A stretch of DNA of 64,000 nucleotides from Rhizoclosmatium globosum (lineage: Eukaryota > Chytridiomycota > Chytridiomycetes > Chytridiales > Chytriomycetaceae), in the NCBI GenBank assembly GCA_002104985.1, contig MCGO01000062.1:62001-126000 (forward strand). The letters are read 5' to 3'. Positions 10,907-21,588 of the stretch are shown here, piece after piece. Under the pieces are notes generated by a model. That model searched no databases, was not told the origin of the DNA, and saw only the letters and a list, made by a program, of their open reading frames with translations. The translations under genes and the position numbers were made by a program. The first letter of the stretch is position 1. Each line of letters begins with the position of its first letter.

Positions 10907-11680
10907 ATGGCCACCACAACAGCACCGCTTTCCATCCAAGAAAAGATTGTGAAGGGAAAAGACTTGAAAGAAGAGGGAAATGCTGCGTTTAAAGCTGCGG
11001 GAACTGATGAAGCAAAGCTGAGAGGAGCAATGAAGAAGTATCACGAGGTCTTCCTTCCCTTGCCTTATCCTTGCACTAATGCCTTGTAAACTAGTCAATC
11101 AACTACATGAGTGGCCTTGATCAGTCCCAGTATGCTTCAATGATGCCTGGTGCCCCTGCAAAGAAGGTCTCTGAAGCTGAGAAGAAGGAGATCAACGATG
11201 TAAGCTTAACTACTCCATTTTATTGAGTATTCACGGATTCTTATGCATTCAATTAGACCCTTGTCGCTTGCTACAACAATCTGGCTGGTGCGTTGCCCCT
11301 TTTGATCCACAGATTCCCTAATCCCCACCTTGAACCTACCACTTACAACACTCTATTCACTGACATGATTATATTAAACAGCATGCCAAATTAAACTCTC
11401 AAACTGGCCTCGTGTCGTTGCTTCCGCGAATCAAGTCCTCAAACTAACTCCCACCAACGCGAAAGCCCTTTACCGTCGTGGAATGGCGTACCGTGAACTC
11501 AATGAACTTGCAAAAGCTGAATCCGATTTGACGAAAGCAGATGAACTTGCGCCAGGGGATAATGGTGTCAAGTTGGAGTTGGCGAAACTCAAGAAGAGAT
11601 ATGCAGAGTATGACAAGAAGCAAAAGAAGGAATGGGCTGGATTGTTTGACAGAATGGCAAAGAATGAGGAGAAGGAATAA
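10907..11680 (+). CDS. TPR-repeat protein (191 aa)
   Basis: Four exons: 10907-11047, 11095-11199, 11257-11287 and 11382-11680, with introns of 47, 57 and 94 bp, all GT-AG and frame-preserving. The TPR helices are clear: KDLKEEGNAAFKAA at the start, NNLAACQIKLSNWPRVVASA across the third intron, then NAKALYRRGMAYRELNELAK, which has the classic ALYRRGxAY signature. A basic, Lys-rich C-terminal helix follows. Proteins of this shape include TTC9 and the TPR halves of immunophilins, which bind Hsp90/Hsp70 tails. That partner is inferred, and no isomerase domain is present. The gene is divergent from the RMI2-like gene, with starts 65 bp apart, so they may share a promoter. Confidence 0.78.
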
Positions 11681-11738
11681 GGTCGCTTTTGTAAATCATT
11701 GTTTTGAGAGTATTATTAGGTAGCCATTCGTAATTCAT

Positions 11739-14369
11739 TCAGAATTGAACCGAACACATCTTTCCCTTCAACCCAATGCCGACTTCACAAACATTCTCCA
11801 AATCAACAAATCTCTTTGCATCCTTCTTTTCGCGAATTAACTCAAATGCTTGTCTTGCAACAACATCCACGTCCTCTGTCTCCCTCGCATTCTTGAATTC
11901 AAGAATTATTCCAAGTGAATCCCGTGGCAAATGCTGTTGCGGTCGCAGTAAAACACCAAACCGTCCATCTTCGTCGTTTGACTCGATATCGTACCCAGTA
12001 TCACGTCCTAGAACCATAATCCCAAGTACGAAAGTGTTATAAAAAGCTTGAGTCGTCTGAACAACGCTGGATCCATCGCCATCAAAGAACGAGAAACTGC
12101 TCTCAAAAACTTCAGAAAGTAATCTGGTAAACTCCAGAATATCTCCACAAATCAGGTGTTCCACAATACTTTGAAACGAATAACGCGGATTCACGTTTGG
12201 TAAAACCCAATCTAGCCATTCAATTGATATTTCCATGTTTGGAATGTAGAATGTCCCGTCCTTTAGCATGGCCAAGTAACCTGCAAAGTACAAGAGTGTC
12301 CAGATGTCTTCGTCCTCAGGCTTTGGCAGCGACAAGTTATACCTTAGATTGTCATTGACGCGGAGATAAATTCCTATTGGGTTCTGACTGATTCTATGAC
12401 CAAGAAGCATTGATAAGTTTTCCTTGAAACGATGGCCTCTGGATGCAATAAGAGGGATTATTCTTGCCGTGCTACCTGATTCCACCCAATAGTTTTGTAT
12501 GATTCCTCCAAAACTAGAGCATAAACACATAATCGACCACGGATTAAATAACGCCAGAGCATTCGCCGATTCATATCCACAGTACCACGATTTCACAGCT
12601 TGAATATCCATTTTTGGTTGATGCACTTTCAACAACATGTCCACTTCTTGACTCGTGAATCCAAATTTATCAGAAAACGTGTAGTCTTTAAATGTATATA
12701 TCATAGTGTCGCTGAGTAGGTCGGACTTGGCTACATGAGTGATACCAACCAGAACAGCCTTGTAAATGTTTAAGCCATTATCCTATTAAAAATCAGTAAA
12801 ATTAGAAAAGGAAAATAAAGTACCTTCAATAGCATGGAAAACATTGAGTGAAAGAAAAGGCTAGCATCCTCATAAAATTCTTGAGGATGAGCAGATTGTA
12901 ATGGGGTATCATATTCGTCCACCAAAACGACACACTGTTGGCCGTGGTGCCGTTCGGTCAACTGCTGCAGACACATATTAAGTTCAACCATATCAAGAGT
13001 TTTGTCTTTCTTGCAAATTCGATCAAAGTATTGGCTCAATTCCCGTACCGGTCCAGCTCAACTTGAAAAGAGTAAGAAGAAAGAAGGAAAAAGAGAGGGG
13101 ATTTGGAATATGGATAATAAAAAGCGCGAAAAATAGAAACAATTAGCTCCTTCTGTAAACTGGAATGTTTGAGAGTGTGTTGGTAGTGTGTTGGTTGGAT
13201 TCACTCCGTTCAGTGTGAGCTTGATGACTCCTTAACACAATACAAGCGTAAAATTCGAGAATATATATGTTTATTGCAATAGAACATGTCGTTTATTATG
13301 ACTTTGTCAGCTGATGTTAGAACTTGAAAAAGTAGGATTAATCGAGAATCTGCCGCAAGAACGGTACAGTTTGCGAAGTAGCCACTGAAAAGATAAGGCG
13401 TGTGAGTAATTTTAAACTGGCTGAAATACTATTTGTAGTCGTATTCGGTGCAGTTCCAGAGTGGCGCGAGGGTCCTGAACAATGTAAGGAGAACCGTGAA
13501 GTTCAGGCCTATTCTGAGAATATGAGTGTGTTTGAATAAATAAATGTAGCATTTCCGTAGCTTTTGGTAGCTTTTGGAGCGATATCCATGACTACAGTCA
13601 TTGGGATTGTGCTTGAGCCACAACTCAATGCCGTAACTTCAGTTCTTTCTCAAACCTTCTCAAAATTTAATAAGATGTTCGAAACGTATTTATTAAGCTA
13701 TACACAAATTTCGAGAAGCGTCGGTGAAGTGGAGCGGTCACAGTTGCTGGGTGTTTTCTCATTGGTTGACCTAGTAACAAAATTGTGGAACAATCTGATT
13801 GGTCTACCTATTTTGGTCTGGTATGGTGATTGAGCCAAAGTATTTCTTCTCACAATCGTCAAGAGAAGAGCTATCCAAAAGATAGTAGAATTTGTATACG
13901 TTCGAGCAAGCAGCCCGCGGATTTGATTTAGCATATGACTCCACGTTCTTGCTCTGATATCCTGGGAAACAACAATTATTCACAGGTCTCACGAAACGTC
14001 AATACCACACTCTACCTTCAAGTCCAAATAAACAACAGGATACCGTCCAAAGTGTCCATTCCGTCCAAACAGATCCGGTCGATGCCTTTCAATCAACAAG
14101 TCCTGAAAGTAGACTCGATTCAATGGACTGTCTTCCAAGTCAAAGAATGTTTTGAGCATGGACAAGTTGAGGGACTTTCCGAATCGGCGGGGTCGCAGAA
14201 TGAGGCTGGCAACTGATGCATTGTCAATGACTTCTGCAATCAAAAGAGACTTGTCGACGAATGTGCGTCGTTCTTGAGAAATGACTGGGAACGATGAGTC
14301 TCCCACAGTTGGCCTCAATCCAAAGCGTATGTTCACTGGTGTGGGTGGTGGTGTGCAAGCGGTTTCCAT
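11739..14369 (-). pseudogene. Broken AAA-ATPase-like / PD-(D/E)XK gene
   Basis: The intact relatives (AAA-ATPase-like domain followed by a DUF1703-type nuclease fold) are fungal and bacterial accessory proteins of uncertain role. Visible parts: exon 14369-14016 with the Walker A region LILRPRRFGKSLNLSMLKTF; exon from 13961 with DIRARTWSHMLNQIRGLLAR; then a frame change near 13878 to YLLDSSSLDDCEKKYF. About 0.77 kb of unrelated DNA follows. The frame resumes at about 13045 with ELSQYFDRICKK, Walker B QQCVVLVDEYDTPL, a 46-bp intron near 12780-12826, then DKFGFTSQEVDMLL. The C-terminal nuclease motif GIILEFKNARE is intact and the stop is at 11739. The frame change plus the insertion indicate a dead gene, although the 3' half (from 13045) stays fully open. 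Confidence 0.7.
13046..13815. other. About 0.77-kb insertion inside the AAA-ATPase pseudogene
   Basis: The boundaries are approximate, set where the ATPase-like frame stops on each side. I see no terminal inverted repeats and no clear target duplication. On the minus strand a possible spliced frame exists: LNFTVLLTLFRTLAPLWNC joins across a 45-bp GT-AG intron (GTATTT...TTTCAG) to GYFANCTVLAADSRL. It could be a small gene or mobile-element debris. Nothing here is recognised. Confidence 0.35.
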
Positions 14370-14511
14370 ATTCCAACAAAAAACAAAGGATGGAATCAAA
14401 TCATCAGAATATAAAACTGTTTCATAAGTTGCGAAACAGAAGCTATTCTAGTAGAGTCGTTATTCGTGGAAACTTGTCACAGGTGTAAATCTCTGAAAAG
14501 GAAGCGAGAAT

Positions 14512-17500
14512 ATGCTCACACCACCGCAGCTTCCCGCTCTTCCACCATCCAAAGAGACCCTAGATGATATCATCGCAGCACTTCCACCAGCCCGCTGTGT
14601 TCCACCAACCCTTCGCCCTTTAATCGTTGTGGTTGGTCGCGTTCCAGGTGCAGGAACTTCAACAATCGCTAAAAGCATGGCAACAGCCGCAAACTGCGAA
14701 CTTGCATCTCCAGATTCAGTCATCTCAGCAACAATATTCAATGGCCTCGAGTTGGACATGAACAGTCCCAAAAAAGAAGAAGGCGAAGAAGGAGACGAGA
14801 ATACAGAGAAACCAGTCGACGAAGAAACCGATCAACCCCCGGAACCGTCTTCCCGTCGCGCGACAATTAAAGTCGCAAACACGTTCGAAAAGGGAACGTT
14901 TGAGGGTTTATTGGCTGGAAAGGAAATCGACTCGCAAAAGTTTTTGGAGGGATACAAGATTTTGTGTTTATCAAATGACGCACAGCATAAAGGAATCGTG
15001 ATTGATGGCTTGCCTTTCACGTCTCCTTGGAATCAACTCGAAACTGAAGCTACGGACGTGTCGACTCCTACGTACAAGTATAAGGACTTGGAGACGTTAG
15101 CATCGATTCTGGATTCGAAGCCACATAATTTTAGACTTGTTTTGGTGGATCTTATGATGGGACACGTGGATTTGAAGGAGCGACGGGGAAGACAGTGGAT
15201 TGACCCTGTCACTGGTTTATTGTATCCCGGAGGACAAGTGGAATATTCCAAGCGAAGACGCGCTGAAGGATGGGTCGAAGGATTGGATTCTGAAATGGAA
15301 GCGGTCTTGATTGATGAAGACAAGACTTGGAATTTTGATGTCGAAGATCAAAAGAAAAAGAAGGTTTGTTAAAAGTGCTTTTATTATTATGATAACTCAT
15401 TTGTGCTCAAGCCTGTGGGCGAAGATGGTGAAGAAGAGGAGGAGCCGCAGGAGGAAGAGGAGGCTGAAGAAGGAGATGATGGAGAAGAAGGCGACGATGA
15501 AGAGGGCAGTAAGAAGAAGAAGCCAAAGATTCCAGAAAATAAGTCCCGTTTCAACTTGTCCAACAAGAATGTGTGGCCAATTTTACCTAAAGAAATTCTT
15601 GACAGGTGAAATTATCGATTTATGCATATGAAGCTTAAAAAAAATTACAGACTCCTCAAACGTCCCGAAGATATGCCAGATCTCATCGATCGAGAATTCG
15701 AAGCCTACGAAGCTCGACAATCCGAGATTGCAAAATTAAAGGCAAAGTACTTTGATGAACTTCACACCATCAAGCTTGATGCCTCAGAGCATCCCGACAT
15801 TCTTCTCAAGTGTGCCATGAACAAGCTTGGTACTCTCGGATTCAATCTCTTGGAACGTACACCAATGAGTAAACGCCTAGAAATCGCTCCAGGAACTTTT
15901 ACTGGTGATTCAAAATGATGTCGAATAACAACGTAACTAACTATTCCATGTAAAAAGGAATGACTCAGCAAGACATTTACACATACTTGAACGCGCTTGA
16001 ACTCGAAACAAACGAGCCACCTCGCGAAGAAAGTAGTTGGGGCAGATTCTGTCCAGTACAGTTCTACGAAACAGGAACACTCGTTCACAGCGGTTTCGAA
16101 AACCCGATTTCGTATCGTGGATGTTTCTTTTTCCTCAGTGATCAAGAAAGCATGGAAAAGTTCCAAGCGAACCCAGACAAGTATCTGGAAACACCGCCAA
16201 CTCTCAAAGGTGCTAAGTTGTGTGTTCTTGGTGGGCCTTTCACCGGAAAAACTGCTCAATCAAAGATGCTTGCCAAGATTTACAACTTGAAGTATATTAG
16301 CGTGGACGAGATGTTGGATGAATGGGATCACGATCCAAATCAACGGGAGTTGAAAAAACGTGTTCCTATGTATGCCGAAATCGTGAAGAGATGCAAGAAG
16401 GGACTCTCTATTGCTCCTGAGATGATGATTGAGCTGATTAAGATGGCATTAAAGGACCAACCATCAGCGGATTTGACAAGAAAGAGTGGGACAAAAGATC
16501 CTTCTGGTTGGGTGATTGATGGATTCCCACGTACTTTGGATGAAGCGAGGGCATTAGTTCAGGCTGGTCTTGCACCAGAATACATAGTCCTCTTGAAAAA
16601 TGGTAAGTGTCTGATAATGTTGGTAGAAATGAGATAATGTCGATACTTCGAAACAGATATCAACGAAGAAAGAGTCCGAATGAGATCAAAAGCTCAACTA
16701 GCCGACTCAAAGTCCGGAAAGCCTTGGGTCCAAAAGCCAAAGACAGTCGACCTCACCCCACATCCACCATCTCAGCCGAAACCCAATGGTTCCCACACCC
16801 GTCTTGCTTCCAACAGCAGACTTAGTTCAAGCCATCGATTGTCCTCAGTTCATCGTTTAGTTACTCCTGGTGGAAGATTTAAGTCCCCACCCAAGAAAAC
16901 TCCTCCCCGCGGACACGGCAGAGCAACCGTCAGTCAGCATCGAACTTCCATATCCCAACGACGACCAAGCAATCTGCCGCCACCCACTTCCCTCATCGAA
17001 AAGAAAAAGACCTTTGATGAATACGAAATGCCAGCAATGCCGATCCTGATGTTCCCTTACTTTGACAACCTCTTCAACGGATTCCGCGAGGAACTAGCTG
17101 AAATCGTGAAGCTTCTCGAACTCAAAACCAAGATTGTTGAAACAGGTGCTGAACAATCGATTCCAACGATTTTGGCAATCATTCAAACTGCAATCGACCC
17201 TTTCTTGCCAAAGGCTCAAGAATTGACGGAGAAGCAGCTTCAAGAGTTGCCAGCTATTTTGGAGATGGGAAGCACGAAAGATTATTGTCCATTTGCTTTG
17301 AGACAAGTGAACATTTTGCAGAAAGGGAACCCGAATATCGCTGTTAAATATATGGTCAGTTTATCAACAGCCATAGCTTATCAATAACCAATATTTTAGG
17401 GACAAGTGTACTACTTGTGCAGTGATGAGGCAAGATATGCATTCCTCATGGAACCACACAACTTCGTCTCAACCCAGCACTTAATGGTTCCTCCACCTCC

Positions 17501-20166
17501 TCGCTTTTTCTTCCTCGGTCCCACAGGTGCAGGTAAATCCGTATGTATGAAAGCATTGGAAAAGTGGGGAGCTCCCATCGTCCGTTTCCAGGACTATGTC
17601 TTTGAATTTGCTGCAACAGCAGAACAATCAGTCAAAGAAGAAATCGAATATATGATGAAAGAAAACGCTGGCCTCTTATCTCCTATTATTGTTGAGGATA
17701 TCATCACAAGTTTGTTCAAGAAGGAGCCATATGCCTCAAAAGGATTTTTGTTGGAAGGGTTCCCACGTACAAAGGTGGAGGCTGAAGTTGTTGTAAAGCA
17801 TAACCTCTATGTGGATGCTGTTGTGGTGTTGCGTATCGACGCTGAGGTTGCCGCACACCGGATGATGTCGGAACGCAAGAAGGAGTTGAAAGCGAAACGC
17901 GATGCGGCGAAAAAAACATATCAAAGTGCGAAGAGCGACAAGAATTTTACAGCTCTCGAATCAGTGTTAAAGGAAATTAAAAACCTGGAAGAACATGAAA
18001 GCGAGATTTTAGACACTTTCTTGGATATGTACGCATCTCGTTTCATTACCTCCTTTGACTAACCATCTATTAGTGTTGATAAAGACAATATGCGAATTGG
18101 AGACGCTACAAGCACATTTGAAAGTTCTTGGACAGTTCCTATTATTGAAATCGACTGCAACAAATGTATCCGCCCTGTCCTTGGAAGCTTAAAACGAAAC
18201 TGTACTCAGTTTTTTGAAAACGTAAGCATAGCTTATTGACCTAACCTTTCCGTTTAACTCTATTGCAGAGACGCAGTCTGCTTTGTAACGCCATCAAGAT
18301 TGAATACCGCGATGCAGAGCTCCTCATGAGACTCGGTGTCAAGAACTACAGCAAGTTCGGAAACTTGTGCCCTGTTTCCTTGAAAATAAACTCATCAGTT
18401 CTTCGACGCCTCACAGGAACGAAACCAGTTCTCTATAGAGACTGCATCTACTACTTGAGAAACGAAGAAAACCGCGATGAATTCATTGCAAATATTCACG
18501 AGTACATCAACCAGCCGCCTCCACAAACTGTAGTACGTCCTCAGATTTGCATTGTTGGAAGACCAAAGGCAGGCAAATCTGTTGCAGCGGAGAGAATCGC
18601 GAAAGAATACGATATGGTGTATTTGACGATTCCCATAATCATCAACAGTATCCTTCAAGGAAAAGAGCATTTGCAACTTGCATACAAGATCCAGGAGACT
18701 CTTACATCTGGCTTGGAACTGCCCGATGAGATTGTGAATGAAGCTGTTTTGTTGGTAACATCAAGAGCCGTTTGTCAAGTTCGGGGATGGGTTCTTGATG
18801 GTTATCCACAAACAATTGAGCAAGCTAAAGCTTTGGAGAAGATGGGTCTTGTTCCGCATGTGGTTTTCAACCTGAATATTTCTGAGGAAGATATGTTCTC
18901 TCGTGCCGATTATGACTTAAAGATGGATATCAAGTAAGTTCTTTTTGCATTGTAAAAGGTTAAACTGAAAAATTACATAGGTTAAAAACACCACATTTGA
19001 ACTACCCGTCCATAATGCAAACGCGAAACGATATTTACACAACGAATTTGTCTCCACTCAAAGCATTATATCAAGTAAAATACGCAAACTGGATGGAAAT
19101 CGACGGCACCAAATCGAAATGGTTCCTCAAGGAAGCTATTGCCCATCATCTCGAATCCGAGACAAAACGACGTCAGAATTACACGGACTTGAAAACAAAA
19201 GGATTAGCCGCTCCGTTGAATGACATTAGTATCAGTGTTGAATTTGTCGAGCATCATTTGAGCAAGTTTGGAGAGTACTGCGGAGTACGGCTTTTGAATG
19301 AAGGCGAACTTGTGAGAGGCCCGGCTCCTTCCACGAAATTTACCGCCGAGTATCAGGTAATTTTATTAAAAATGAGAGAATCTTTTTTTGATTTGTATGC
19401 TATTCAGGGCCGATTCTACAGAATGGCTGGGGAAGATGAACTCAGAATCTTTCTACAAAACCCAGCAAAGTATGCGTATGGGCCTGAACTACCCGAAACC
19501 TTGCCACAGAGAAGAGATGCATCTGCTCTTGTGTTCCCAAGACAACTTGAGCTGCAAGGTTACTGCCCAGTAACGTTCGGAGACGGTCCTCCAGGGTTAG
19601 TCATGATTTCATTCATTTGTATTCGAGGGTGTAACAAACGTGTTTGTAGATTCGAAAGCATCCTCCCCGGGGACCCAAACTTGATCGTCGAGTACGAAGG
19701 AAAGCTGTACTCCTTCACAACAGAAGAAACCCTAGAAAAGTTTATGAAAACTCCGTGGGACTACGTAAACCTCGAACTCCCCAAAAAACTTCCCCCGAAA
19801 CTCGTCAACATCAATATCGGACAGCTTCCCCTGATTGGATACTTGGAGCAGTCCGTTGCTCGCGCGTTGATGGACTCTTTGACGGATGTTGGGAAGTTTA
19901 GGCCAAAGTATCCGTACAAGAGTTTGACAAAGTCTGCAGCTGATTATGTTGGATTGTTTTTGCAAGCTACTAATCCGAAAGCCAAGGAATGGATGCAGGA
20001 GGCAAAAGCGAAGGAGTTGGGGAAATTCAGGGAGCATTGTGACTTGTTGTATGATATTGCAGAGCTTTCGCGTGGTGCTGATTCGAATTTCGCGTTCATT
20101 CCGAAGGAGGAGAGACCACTTGGGTTGGATGAGAAGTTGAATAGGTTCTTTGCGTTAAAGTCTTGA
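14512..20166 (+). CDS. AK9: Adenylate kinase 9-like protein with four kinase-like modules (1,721 aa)
   Basis: AK9 proteins interconvert nucleoside mono-, di- and triphosphates and are found in cilia and flagella. Eleven exons give one frame: 14512-15363, 15412-15605, 15651-15904, 15958-16602, 16657-17354, 17400-18028, 18074-18221, 18269-18933, 18981-19356, 19408-19595, 19650-20166. Four P-loop regions are visible: GRVPGAGTS (about residue 46), GGPFTGKT (about 523), GPTGAGKS (about 922) and GRPKAGKS (about 1233). The first lacks the P-loop lysine. Lid-like blocks WVIDGFPRTLDEA, FLLEGFPRTKVEA and WVLDGYPQTIEQA follow modules 2-4. Between modules are repeated blocks of the form CPV...SYRGCFFFLSDQESMEKF..NPDKY, typical of AK9. 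An acidic Glu/Lys linker is in exon 2. The exon 9-10 intron is 51 bp without a stop and could be retained. The gene suits a zoosporic fungus. Confidence 0.9.
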
Positions 20167-20268
20167 GTCGCATTTTATTTGTTGCCATCATAATAAATTG
20201 ACTTCAGTTCTTATTTTGTTTATGCTGACAATTTATTCCTCGCAAACAACATCAAAACCACATTCGAC

Positions 20269-21216
20269 ATGGCGACCACAGCATCCACATCTGAAGCTAC
20301 GCGAAAGAATAGGTATGATGACATTCATATAGTTCTCTCATCTGCTCGCCTCACTTATACATTTACTTCTTACAGTGTGTTAGTCAAAGTGGGCATGGTT
20401 GGCGACTCCCAGATCGGAAAAACATCGCTAATGGTCAAATACGTCGAAGGATCATTTGATGAAGACTACATTCAAACACTTGGTCAGTATCAATTTATTA
20501 TTCGAAGACTTAAGACTCGCTGATAAAGGTAGACAGGTGTGAACTTCATGGAAAAGACAATATCAATCAGAAACACGGAGATAACCTTCAGTATCTGGGA
20601 TTTAGGAGGTTGGTTTCGACTCAAAAGAGGGGTTTAGAGTTTGACAGGTTCATCTTTGCTACAGGTCAACGAGAATTCGTCAATATGTTACCCCTGGTCA
20701 GCAACGACGCTGTAGCAATTCTTTTCATGTTTGATCTATCAAGAAAACATACCCTGAATAGCATCAAAGAGTGGTACAGGCAAGCGCGTGGGTTCAACAA
20801 GGTAATAACTAGCTATTCCCCGTCTAAATCCACGGAACTCACATTCATAATGTTAGACTGCTATTCCCTTTCTTATTGGTACCAAGTATGATCATTTCGC
20901 TGGACTTCCCAGACACGAACAGGAGGAAATCACAAATCAGGTGTGGTGTTTTATATCAAAGGAAGCGAAGAACTCAACTCATGAATTTCAGGCTCGTAAA
21001 TTCGCAAAAGCCATGAAAGCCTCTCTTATTTTTTGCAGGTAGGAACTAAATGATTCGACTTCTGACAGACACAAGGCAGTAACTAATTTCTCCAATAGCT
21101 CCTCTCACTCTATCAATGTTCAAAAAATCTTTAAAATCGTTCTGGCCAAAGTATTCGACTTGAGATGCACGATTCCTTGTATCGATGAGATTGGAGCACC
21201 CATTCTGGAATATTGA
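20269..21216 (+). CDS. SPG1: Spg1/Tem1-like small GTPase
   Basis: Ras-superfamily switch of the septation initiation/mitotic exit network, expected at spindle poles. Seven exons: 20269-20312, 20376-20482, 20537-20608, 20665-20801, 20857-20940, 20992-21038, 21099-21216. GTPase motifs in order: G1 [15 protein letters not shown]2 region [15 protein letters not shown] (Spg1-type); G3 [12 protein letters not shown], where the usual DTAGQ is DLGGQ as in Spg1; G4 GTKYD; G5-like SSSHSIN. The product ends with a short tail and no C-terminal CAAX cysteine, as in Spg1, so it should not be prenylated. The first ATG is at 20269. Confidence 0.88.
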
Positions 21217-21588
21217 AGACTAATGGCATGGTTCGTGTATTTGAGGCTCTATTGAATGGATAAATAAATGCGTAATTCTGAGGGAATATTAGTTTAGAGA
21301 ATGTAGCCGGAATGAGAGAAGATGCGGGAGCTTTTGATCCTTTCTTTGATTTGTTTCCGAAACATCCCGATGGTCAGACCTGTTTTGGCAGCCACAACCA
21401 AGTCCCAACTAACCCGTTCGTTTGAATCAGCTTCCAATCACCAGAATCGCCGGTCTCGCTCGACGTGCATCGTCTCTCGCGTTGAAGGGACCGTCCAAGA
21501 GAGGGATGGTTCGTACACTCCTATGCATCTACTTGACATTCGATCTGAATAACCTGACATTAAACCACAGATCCTTCCTCTTTCTTCA
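21217..21588. other. Intergenic / 5' UTR of the E2 gene
   Basis: 372 bp. It likely holds the E2 promoter and possibly a leader exon ending before GTACAC at about 21510 and spliced at 21570. Frames here do not join the E2 frame, so no coding exon is proposed. Confidence 0.45.

Noticed and set aside
13564..13833. 89-codon plus-strand ORF in the insertion
   Set aside because: Starts at TTG, no recognised pattern, and competes with a minus-strand spliced frame.
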